Of a DNA stretch of 64,000 bases, positions 1-12,100 are shown piece after piece. The stretch's first letter is position 1; each line of letters begins with the position of its first letter. The translations under genes were made by a program, and so were the position numbers. A model generated the notes under the pieces. The model saw only the letters and a list, made by a program, of their open reading frames with translations. It was not told where the DNA came from and ran no database searches. The stretch is from Owenia fusiformis (taxonomy: Eukaryota > Annelida > Polychaeta > Sabellida > Oweniidae), in contig CAIIXF020000001.1 of assembly GCA_903813345.2 (NCBI GenBank), positions 20,787,915-20,851,914 of the forward strand. The letters are read 5' to 3'.

Positions 1-2425
1 CTTTTATGGTCATTACCATGTTGGTTTTCTATGTCTTGATCTTTTGTTGCAATATTCATTGCTTCTGAGCTCTTTATTTACATTTTTATGAAAACTCCTT
101 GTGCTTTTGAAATGTTTCATGTGATCTAAAATACACACTTCAAGCAAACAAAAAGATGGAGGAACAGGAAACACAGACTCACTATCTTTTCGTATTTGCT
201 TTTTTCTTTCAAAATGTGCTATATTTACTGAATTATTTCAACTGCAATAGCTGTGTTAGTATGTTACAGATAATGTCTCCCAAAACTATCATTTATTGTA
301 GGTACTGCTTAATTATTTTTACTTTACACAATTAAAATAGCATTTTATCACACATTTTGGTAATAATAGTTGCTGTTTTGGACATTCCTGGGTCAAGTTA
401 ATTTCTAGTTTCTTGAATAATGGCTTTCTGTTTAATGATTAGTTTTGAACAAGATTTAGTTTGGATCAGATCTTGAGTGGCCTCTCAAAAGGTGTACATT
501 GTGCACTGCATTTCACTTCAATTCAATTCCTTATCACGTATAATCTTTTGTATCGTCAAGTGGCACATAATTCCATATCATATAAATCCAGATCTATTTT
601 AATGAAACTTGTGTTTTAAGTCATATGAAATACCCAAGTGGGTTCCGTTATGGTATATTCACATGATATCATATGGTAAATATTCATTATCATTTTCGAG
701 AAAAAACCTATTAAGGCTGTTTTTGAATTGCTTTGTTAAGCTATTCCCATAGGGCTTGCTTTGAATTGTACCATTATATGCTCTCAAAACATAGTTAGTT
801 AGTTTTGGCTTTCTCAACTAGATACAATTTTGTAATTTCATCTATGGCCCTATAACCCACACCATGCAAATTTGTATATGTTCCTCCAAAACTAAAATGA
901 CTTGGTTATAGTTAACTTTTTTGCAACTGTATCATATTGAGTAATCATTTTTGTGTTGATGTGAGTAACAGTTGTTCTGTTGATACCTGCTTTACTCCTA
1001 AATATTTTGCTAACTATAAGGGGGAAGAGGTTGGCGGCTGCGTAAAGGTCGTAAAGGTAGAATAAGGTCCCATCTTGCCAGGCAGCAAAGCGGAAGCCTT
1101 ACCAGAAAGTACATCTCCAAGTATAAAGGTATAAGCAGACGGCTCTGCAGGCACATATCACAAGATCAGCAACCCAAGAACCACATAGATCACAGAATTT
1201 ATTTGAATATATTAGATGCATCCTCGTTGTTGTAAACCATAATTCCACCTAAATTCTACTTTGTTTAGGAATGTGTAATGTAAGAGCTAATAATTAGCTA
1301 TTATTAATCAACATATTTGATGAGATGAAGTTTGAATCAAAGAAAATCAGGAAAAAATCTCATCAATAATTTAAACAAAATATTATTCTATTTTTTTTAT
1401 CAAAACACTGTTTCACTGTCAGCCTGCATGTAGCAAGATTGTAGAGATAGTAATCTCAATGGGACCACGGACTATTGCAAGTGACACATCTTACCCCAGG
1501 GCCCAGAGTCATCACTGCATACACATTTCAATATAAAATATGTGACATGCCAAATCAAAATTTGATATATTCTCCTGGCACTTCCTTCAAATTTTCTCAT
1601 TGGCTATTTCATGTTGAACCAGTTAGCTACTAGCAATGTTACCAAATTCTATTTGAGTGGTAGTAATTCATCCACTGGGAACAGAGATGATATGAGGCAA
1701 TTTGAGTCACATGTCCTCTTGCATTCTACATGTCATAAGTAGGGAATATAGATGACATGTCTTACTTTAAACTGGAGTTTGTTATTCAAGTTGTCAATTT
1801 TTGTCACTTTATACTTTTACTGCACCATTTAACACTTCCCATTGTACTTCTTAATGTCTGTATCACCCATGTCACTGGTAGGATCACTTGACGTCCAAGC
1901 AAATAGCCTATCCCTTTCTGTGTAGCATTCAATGATACATCCTTCTACGTTAATTATAAATGGTTTGGGGAAATGGACACCATTTTCCCAATGATTTTAG
2001 ATAAACAAAACATATTGGAATCATTTCTCTGTCTGATAGAACAGAATGTGAATTTATTGTTATAAAATTGTCACACCTGGATCAGATTTGGTTTCAATAT
2101 ACCACCGGTCTGTTCATAGACACATCTTCTTTTTTGTATCAAAGTGTTTAATGCTATTTTTGCTTGTGTATGAGACTATGAGTGGGTATGTATGCCAACA
2201 CTACTGAGGATCTGGGAAGAATTGTTAATTCAAACCAGAAATGATAAATATATTTTCGATGTCATTGTATCAATGTTTGTCTTATTGTATTGATGTCATG
2301 TTGATTTTACTAATATCACTTATTTATTGATGTCATGTTTATTTTATTCTTACTAATGTCAACATGTTTTTTGACATTAAAATTATATTGATGTAACAAT
2401 GTATGATGTCATGATATGTTTACAG
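1..2425. other. Upstream part of agrin gene: intron or 5' region, no confident exon
   Basis: AT-rich sequence with no Kazal-type or other recognisable exon. The first confident agrin exon begins at 2426 and needs one carried base from an upstream exon, so the gene continues to the left of the window. The only conspicuous island is a strongly basic open frame at about 1020-1235 (see findings). The rest shows nothing I can name. Confidence 0.6.
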
Positions 2426-3188
2426 GAGATGAAGGGCCATGCAGACATCACACATGTAACCATAATGCTATCTGTGTTGTAAGCAAGGGAAAGGCCACCT
2501 GTCAATGTCCATCGTGCCCCAGAGACTTTAGACCAGTAAGTTTGGTTTGGCTTTCAATATTGTGATTTTTTCAGTCAAATGAAGATGATGGTTGTAATAT
2601 TTATAGTTTCAAGTAAAACAATTTTGTTCATGAATATATTGACATTTATGGCCATGACAATTTAGCAAAAATAAGCCAATAAATTAGCAATGTAATTGTA
2701 CGGGCCCGAAACCAGGATTTGCCAAGGGGGTTCACTTGCGACAATTTTGGTCCAAAAATGGCAAAAATCACTTAAAAAGTGCTCAGAATGGTGAAAACTG
2801 CATGTTTTTGAAAGATTTTTTGGCCAGGGGGTTCAATGAACCCATCGACCTCGCCCTGGCTACGGGCCTGTTGTATACATAATTTATACGACAGTATTAT
2901 TTCTTGTTTGAGTCACAATTTAGCAGTTTCGTACTCTGATTGGAACTCATTTACCTAATCTTGGGATTTTGGGGATTTGATTGAAAAGTGTTGTGAGGGT
3001 TTTTGATGTCTAAATTTCCCTACCTCATGGAATTTGATTAAATTTTGCTTTTAAATGCACTCATCAAATGCTCTAATTGTTGTAGGTGTGTGGCAGTGAT
3101 GGAGTGACTTATGCCAATGAATGCAGATTGAAGTCTGCAGTGTGCGAGAACAAGAAGAAAATAACAGTGCGACACAGAGGAAGATGCA
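2426..3188 (+). CDS. AGRN: Agrin Kazal/follistatin domain a (two exons)
   Basis: Exons 2426-2535 and 3086-3188. The first gives the follistatin-like half with four spaced cysteines ([12 protein letters not shown], then CQCPSC). The second gives the Kazal core [13 protein letters not shown] followed by the C-terminal RGRC. The domain is split by a phase 0 intron just before the VCG motif, and the exit phase is 1. Kazal domains are protease-inhibitor-like folds; in agrin they form the N-terminal rod. This is the first complete domain visible, and its number in the full protein cannot be told because upstream exons are missing. Confidence 0.9.
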
Positions 3189-6100
3189 GTAAGTCATTAT
3201 TATAAAATCTAACAGCAGACTTTTTAATTACAGCTTTATGATCAATGATTTAAAGTCATTGATTTTTTCTGCATTGTTTTCTCAGTTTTATTATTAATTA
3301 ATCAAGTTAAGCTCCTGTGGGGTTTTGGTAACCAATACTTTGTTAATTTTGTTCAAAATACTATGAATTATATGAGGATTTAATTCAAATGAAGATTTAA
3401 AGCGAACAATTCCTATTTCACAAATGCAATACCAGGTCTACTTACAGTGACTTTTAATCAGCGTTGCAGTCATCATAACCTCATAGTGACCTCGAAATAA
3501 AAATATTATCTCGTTGCTTGGAACATTAAAGAATTCCTCTGAGCCCCATGAACAAGACATAAAACAAGTTTTACAATATCTTAAATTGTCCATTACATGT
3601 TAATAATTTTTTCAATGTATACATGTAATAAAAAATTTAAATTTAAAAATGGCAAATATAAGGCCGATTAATCAGAAATTTTTCTTATATTTTTGGGTTT
3701 GATCTAAGCAGTTTACCAATTCATTTTTAATATGTTCATTTGTGAGGAAAATAATATGCAAATTGTATATTTTAGTACAGTAAATTATGTAAAATATATA
3801 ACAAAGTGTTTAACATAGACTTTGGTAAGCTGAGCTTGTAAAGATATGAATAATCACCATCTGGCCAATGTTGTTCACAGATGTAATAGCGCACAATAGT
3901 ACTTTGTATAAAGAAAGTACATTCATCGTTTTGAGATATGAACCACAGCACAATTGTATCACAAAACACTAGGGATGTCAAAAGAAGCTTCATAATCACT
4001 AGGGGATGTCAAAAGAAGCTTTACAATCACTAGCGATGTCAAAAGATATATTATCATCACTAGGGATGTCAAAAGAAACTTTACGATCACTAACGATGTC
4101 AAAAGATGCATCACAATCACTAGCGATGTCAAAAGATACATCACAATCACTTGGGATGTCAAAAGAAGCTTTACGATCACTAATGATGTCAAAAGATGCA
4201 TCACAATCACTAGCGATGTCAAAAGATACATCACAATCACTTGGGATGTCAAAAGAAGCTTTACGATCACTAGCGATGTCAAAAGGTCAATCACAATCAC
4301 TAAGGATATCAAAAGGTACATTACACTAATCACTAGAGATGCCAAGAGAAATTTAAATGATCATGTTGGATTTAACACAAAAGAATCACATTGGACTTAT
4401 CACAAGGGATCACATAACAGCTACACATGCTTCATTCCTACATGGCTTGGCCTATTATCCTATTGTTCTCTGTTACCATGTTCTAGTGGTTCTGCTGTGG
4501 TTTCAGATAGGACAGTAGCATTCAAATCTATTGGAAGAAGCGTAAAGATGTCCTCAATTTTGCTGATGATGTCATGCATAATACATTCTCTTGTATCAGT
4601 TGCCATGGAGATGACATCATAATGTCTGGAGTACTTTATGCACTAAGAACAAATATATTAATGTCATAAGGATAGTAGTTATTATATGGATACAAGTAAG
4701 ACTGGACTAATAACCAGATTTATATTGATAACATTCGACCAAGAACCCAAATATACTCGATTGGCTGGGATTCAAAATGCTGAACTAAGAATTTGTTTGA
4801 CAGCATAAACCAAGGACCTATTGGTTAGAATATTAGGAGACTCGCATAACACTGACTTACATATTCAATAGACCTTTCCAATAAATTCTGCCTCCCTTTT
4901 TTTAGATGAGGATAAGTTGGCTAGATTGATGATGTCATTGGTTGTTGCTAGCAGTCAGTCCAAGTAAAAATAGGATTTACTTATTTCTAATTTTTTTGAA
5001 AAGTACAACCTAAGACATCATCAATCTAGCCGATATAATTATAAGTTCTTTGATGTATTAAAAGGTGGCACAATTTACTGGAAAGGTCTATAAGCATGGA
5101 TAGTACTTGACATTACCATGGCTGTATGGCAGTTAGACAATGTGGAAATAGAACCTTACGTTAAATCTAATTGCTGCGGACTTTATGTATATACGAGATT
5201 GATTATATTAATAACTCTTTGATTAATATAATGTCATTTTTTATATGAATTAATCATTATTCTTGGACTTGAATAACCCCTTAAAGTTTTTTTTCACATT
5301 CCAATGTTGTGTCACTGTAATTTTCCAGACGTACATCAATGTAATGTTGTATTTATTAGATGAATAAAACATACAATGACTTAGAAATTGATTCCCTTTC
5401 CACTATGATGTTAATAAATTGGTGTTTTACTAACCTCCTCTGAGAATGTGTACCGTAATTTTGGCACTCTCTTAATCATTTACCCATTCACCATGAATAA
5501 TAATGATTTGTTATATCAACAAACAATGTGAAAGCCAGCTACCAAGTTTATTCTTAATATTTCTTGTTCATGAGTATGTATGTACGAGGGTTGTCCTAGA
5601 AGTTTTTGGTTGACTCTTACCGGTAATCATAATTATTAAGTTGTACAAGGGCCATCTGAGAAGTTTCTGGATGGCTCTTAATCATTATTAAATTGTACTA
5701 GATGTTTCTGGATTAATCTTCAGCATATAAGGGCTGTTCTAGAAAATCCTGGAAACTCATACTAATGAGAGTTGATCTAGAAGTTTTTAGAATCACTCTA
5801 AAAGTTTTTAGGAGTATTTTTCACATTGATTTAGTATAAACTGGAGTTGGAGTATCATCTTAATATTGTGGCACATGGTATCTTGTGTGAGATAATTGTA
5901 ACTCAAATGAAATGAAGTTTTCCTTCAGGCACGTAGCCAGGGAGCAGTTGGATGGGTTTGAGCGAATCCCCCCCCCCCCAGCCAAAAATTCTTTCAAAAT
6001 CATGCAGTTTTCCACCATTCTGAGCACTTTTTAAGTGATTTGGGCCATTTTTTTTGTTAAAAGTGAACCCCCCCTGGAACTTTTCAAAAAGTGACCCCCT

Positions 6101-9100
6101 TGGCAAATCCTGGCTACGGGCCTGTCCTTGATGGCTTGCTGTCAATTACAACTTAGGAGTTGATAGCAGTGATATCTTAAATTATTACTTGATACCCCGA
6201 GACAAATTGTCAAAGACTTGTTTCAAATCTTTTCTTGTAATTTTATTGGCACATATATCTGATAAAAATATATTGGCCTGTCTAGAATTGACATTCCTTG
6301 TCATAATTGTAATTCTTATGAGATCTTTGTCAATTTAAGAGTAATTAATTGAAATTCATTGAAATTTAACATTTGCTATTACATGTAAAATATATTATTA
6401 TTGTATTTAGATATATTTTTGTTAGTCTAATATCTTTCTGTGACTTTCAGATGAATGTAAAGATGTGAAGTGTGACTATTATGGTATATGTGAAACCAAC
6501 AGTAAAGGACACACTTGTGTCTGTCCACAAAGTTGTGTCAGTGTAAGTTCACTGTGTATCTTATATATGGCTGTGGCAATGTAATTGAGGTTGTGATTCG
6601 TATTCATCTATGTGTCAAGTGCCAGATTAAATGTCTTGATTTTGAAATGAAATTACTAATTAGCCTAATGGTAAAAATTTATTTAGTGTTAATTTTGATG
6701 TATAAAAATCTCTAAAGTTGCAGAACTGGAATAATCCCACATTTAACATGGATACATCTTTCAGAAAAATACTTTCACAATTGTAAAACATCTAACAGAT
6801 TGAATCCCTTTACTATTTGTTAGGTTGATGCAGCGGTGTGTGGAACAGATGGTAAGACATACCTGAATGAGTGTGAACTGAAGGTGGCCTCTTGCAAGAT
6901 GAAACAGCTCATCAAAGTCAGCTCTAAGGGCTCATGTGGTAAGTGTAATGATCACACAGTACTCTCTGATTAAAGCCTCAGTCACATTTCCTCTACGGCA
7001 GGCATACGGTATATTGAAAATATACATTGTACTGCGTATCCCTATATTTTATGCTGCATATTTCTCTCGATTTTGGGAAACTATAGCCACCATGTGGTTG
7101 CCATAGATGAAATGTGACTAAGATATTACATAGTGTTCATGTTCACTGGGAATGGACTGTGTTTTGATTTTCTCAATTCTTTCTGATTGGTATACAGACA
7201 GATCCCAAACCAAAGAGTGTAGGTTTTGTAGAAGGTAAATAATGCTCAATAATATGACTTAAGTTAAATGTTACAGGTAAATTTCTGCCCAGATGTATAT
7301 TTTTATGGAAGTATTCTTTAATTCAATTCAAGTAGATAAGATAATGTTATTTAAAATTTCAGATATGTGTGCCAATGTCAAATGTCGCTTTGGCTCTGAA
7401 TGTGAGAAAGGAAAGTGTGTTTGCCCACAAGGCTGTCCCACAGACTACACACCTGTATGTGGTACTGACGGACAGACCTACAACAACGAATGTGAAATGA
7501 CGAGGTCTGCTTGTGAGAGCAACTTTGAGATCACGATCGAACATGAGGGCGAGTGCAATGAAGTCTCAGGCTCAGGTAAGGACCATATTAGGATGTTTTT
7601 CAAGACCATATATGGATGTTTGTCAAGACCATATAAGGGTGTTTGTCAAGATCACAAGAGGGTATACAATAAATTTAAAATAGAGACAATTTCTATGATT
7701 AAAATACGAGAATAATTAAAATAAAGGAGGGGCCTTCCTCCTTTGAATGATGTCTATATTGCAATAAGTAACTTATGATATCTAGCTAACTTCAAATATC
7801 TTGTAACCATTTGAAATTGAAATATATTTATTTGGACTATTGTACTGAATGAGGCCATTGTTATTTTGTAACTCCAACTTGAATTAATGGTGAGTTTCAT
7901 TATAACAACAGCCAATGTCACAAAGTGAATACATATCTTAATGTCATGTCTCGTGATTAGTTGATGTAAATTTGCATGCTTCATTTTTTCTTTACTACAG
8001 TATAAAAAAGCTGCATGTTCAAATGTTTATGTCATTTGTGGGTCATTGGTTTTTTCCATATTAGTATAAGACATCCTATTTTCTAAGAACCTTTTTTCTC
8101 TTATATACTATTGTACACTGTGTCCTTGTCAAATGTATGTTTCATGTAAATATAAACTTGTGTCCTCTGCATTGTTCTATTCACATTTTTTGTAGTTCAG
8201 TATGCTATCATGTAAATGAATTTCATGTGCATTAACTAACTGCTATTGGAAAACTAGAAAATGATCATTTTAAAGTGGTTTGTCACACCTAGAAACAAAT
8301 AAAAGATAACTCATGTAAACTCTTAATCACAACATATTGATGTTCATAGCATTGTATCCATACATGTGTTGGCAATGTATTCATACATGTATACACATTG
8401 TAGGCATGCACTTGTTGACATGTTATTCATACCTGTGTTTACCATAATGTATATATACATGTTTTGAGATTGTTTCCACACATGTGTTGGCAATGTATCT
8501 ATTCAATACAGCATTGTAGCTATACATATGTGGCTGACATTGTACCCAGACATGTATTTGGTATTGTATCTGTACATGTGTTTATATTGTATCCATACAT
8601 GTGTTGGCATTATGGATACAATAGTTTCTTACATGGATACAATCTAATGTTCTTGTGTGTCTCTTTCTTCCTTTCTATCTGTGCTGTATTATAAGACTAA
8701 ACATGTAGATGCCTTACCAGGTAAACATCTATTGATCTTACTACAAATTAACTATTGAATCAACATTTACTAACTTCTACATTACATTTATCACCACGTT
8801 CTCTTTCATGTAAATGCTTCTTTAAAACACTACTGGTCATAACATTGTTAGCTTTCTTATAGCTCAAGAATTTGGGGCCTAAATGTTGCCACGACAATAA
8901 TTCACATAATACCCTTTGTTCTCATTCTACTTCATTACTAACTCTATAAAGCTTTGTAACATCTGACCCGTAGCCAGGGGGGTTCAGAGCTAACCATCTC
9001 TGGCCAAAAACCTTTTCAAAAGCATGCAATTTTCACCAGTCTTAGCGCTTTTCAAGTGATTTTGGTTTAAAATGGTCAAGTGTGAACCTCCATGGATTCC

Positions 9101-12100
9101 CTTGGCAAAAGCTGGCTATGGGTCTGTGACTAATGACTAATGTAAATAATACCATTAACATCTAACATTCTCTTATATGTTTGGTACTGTCTGGTGCCAT
9201 TTTCTGAATTAAGCATGTGATGTGATACTTATTTATATTAAGGTTCAGGAGCTGGTATGTGTGACGAGACAACGTGTCAGTTTGGTGGAGAGTGTGACAT
9301 GGATGCAGAGGACATTGTGTCAGTCTGTGTCTGTAACTTCAACTGTGAGGCCCTCAGGTAAATCATACCATATATACACTTTACATCAGTTTCAAAAGTG
9401 TATATCAGTTACTCTGGTTCAGAGCCTGATTACTGGACTCTTAAGCCTCAGTCAGATTTGCCCTACAGCGCCCGTAGCTTCACAAAATTGATATAGAAAA
9501 TCTACATTGTACTGCAATCCCTATATTTTATGCTGCATATTTCTTTCTATTTTGGGAAGCTATGTGTATGGTAGTCGTAGATCAAATGTGACTGAGGCAT
9601 TACATACAGCCTATAGGGTGTTGGGTTTTCTTACAATACAAGAGAAATTACAATAGTAATTTATATTCATAGATAATCATTTTATCATTTTTTGTCATTT
9701 TACCTAGGGAATTTACAGATGATATCCTAATATTCCACACAAACACAATTGAAAGTTTCATTAAATTACAAATACATTATGGCATAATTGAATTTATTTC
9801 TGTTGCTAGGCAACCTGTGTGTGGAAGTGATGGCCATAAATATGGAAATGAATGTCAGATGAGAGAGGAATCGTGTCGTCAGCAGAAGCGCATCACTCAA
9901 GTTGATGATGATGATTGTGACGACAGTAAGCTAAACTCTAAATACATCAGGGTTATTATCTGAGAGGTTTTGGATATAGGGTTTATCCCAAGGGAGATAT
10001 AGATGATTCCTGAGGTTATGAGATACATTTCAAATGTCTAATAAGAAATATTATAACATTAAATAGTAGAATTCCAAAATTCCTTGTACAGAGAAAATTC
10101 TATATTACTTAAATCTATTAACGCAAATGCGAGTAGGTAATTACCAGTTTCACCACCAGGTGGCTCGCTCGAGTCAGATAGCATGGTGGGTCAGATAGCA
10201 TAGCATGGTGGAGAGAAAATACTCTATGTGCTATTTAAACATGCACAGTTCTTTTGATGGTGAATATCGCTTAAATCGATTATGCAAAAAGTTTTATTAG
10301 AAGCTTAATCTTGTTGCATATATTGTAGTATTTGATGAGTTCTGCGATGGCAATGACGCAGTGGTGGATGAGACAACAGGAGAACTGTTCGACTGCAGTA
10401 CATCATCAAAATGCCCAGATGGAAGTTTCTGTCATAAAATCAAAATTAACTCAGAAGTAGTTGGCCGATGCTGCTTTGCAGGTAAACAATTCTGTTTGTC
10501 TCACAATGTAGTTAATGTAGTTAACATTAGATATTCTTGTTAGACTCACTGCTTCCCTGAAACTATAATATATCAAGGCAGATTGAAGATTTGAAATAAT
10601 CCTCTCAGTTTAGGTACCAATTTTAGTTTTACTAATAACTGGTATATATAAGTCTATTCTCCATTTTCAGCATAGATGGTCTAGCTTTTTCTTCTGTATT
10701 TCATTTTGCTAAGATCTGGAATCTTAACTCTTGATTCCCTAGAATGTTACCTCTTTAAACGTTAATACTGTACTTATTTATTGCAAACAGATTGGAAGAG
10801 TAAGTTGTATAAAATCACAACTCACAACAACTGAATATTTATACCTAGTTCCCATATTTTATTGAATCACGTATATAAGACTGTTTGTTAACCCTATCAC
10901 TGCCAAAGACACAACTTGCTTCATTTTGACACATTAACCCTTTTATCCCTAAATGAAGACAAACTTCTGCAAAGTAATGTTGCTGTACCCCCAAAACCAT
11001 ATAAGGTGATATTCATGTATAAATAAAATTCCTTGCCTGGATTATTTTGTGTGGGATTGTCATACCTCCTTTGTTTTCAAAACCATAGTCTCATTAATTC
11101 CCAATAGATATTTTCTTGGCTTCCAATTAACCTGCAGGTCAGTCACCATTGTAATTTAGTCCCTTTGGGAATACCCATTACTTTACTCCCATATATCTAG
11201 CAGTACGGGGTTAAAAGGATTAATGATCACATGAATTTTGGTTTGACGTCACATTATTTTGTAGACACTCCTATTGTAAGTTGTAAGGATACAGAATTTG
11301 GCTGTTGTCCAGATGGAAGAACTTCGGCCCCTGGAGCTAGTGGTGCAGGTTGCCCCAGTAAGTGCCCCAGTGATGCATAGTGGCTGCTGCATTAGCTAGT
11401 TATGCAGCATTCTTATCCAGGGTTAAATGATGTTGTATACTGGTATACTCAGTTCACTCTGCAATTTTGCTATTTAGCATTGGTTTATTCCACGTTAATT
11501 TGATAATACAACAGGCGCTTGGGGAAACATTTGATTGAGAAAATGAATGTGTACTTCAGATCCCTAGAGGTATTTTATAATCAAGGCACTTACATGTATT
11601 TTAATCATGACTTACATGTTGTACTATATACATGAATATTTAAATGACCATTTTCAATTAGAATGATTATTAATGGTATTATGACTCTATGTAATACTTT
11701 TTTATTGGTTGTACATTGAATTGAAGGTTTAGGTATAATGTATATAGCTGGCTAGAACGGAAAGGGTAAGGGTTTGGACCATAAAATTCATCCATGCATG
11801 TTCGACCCTTAACCTATTTTATACAGCTGGTATCAGCATACACATCAAATCAACATAATTTGAAGCTGGTGTCAGTATACATTGTTGTATACCATTCAAT
11901 CCTTACTAATAAATTCCCTTTTGGCTATGGTTGATCTTGGAATGCTCGTTTTCTTTAATAGTTTATTCCCAAATTTAGTTTGCATGAGACTCTAAGTAAG
12001 TGGTGGTAGAAACATGGTATGAACTAACATTCCAAAAAGGAGTTCAATTTCATGGAATTTTGGTTCATTAAATATTCAATAAGGCAATATTATGCAATAT

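Noticed and set aside
3959-4345. Open frames on both strands (128 and 107 codons)
   Set aside because: They lie in a 30-bp minisatellite; a repeat length divisible by three without stops stays open. The peptides are pure repeats.
3972-4345. CRISPR-like regular array
   Set aside because: Units are contiguous and similar throughout, with no unique spacers, in an animal intron.
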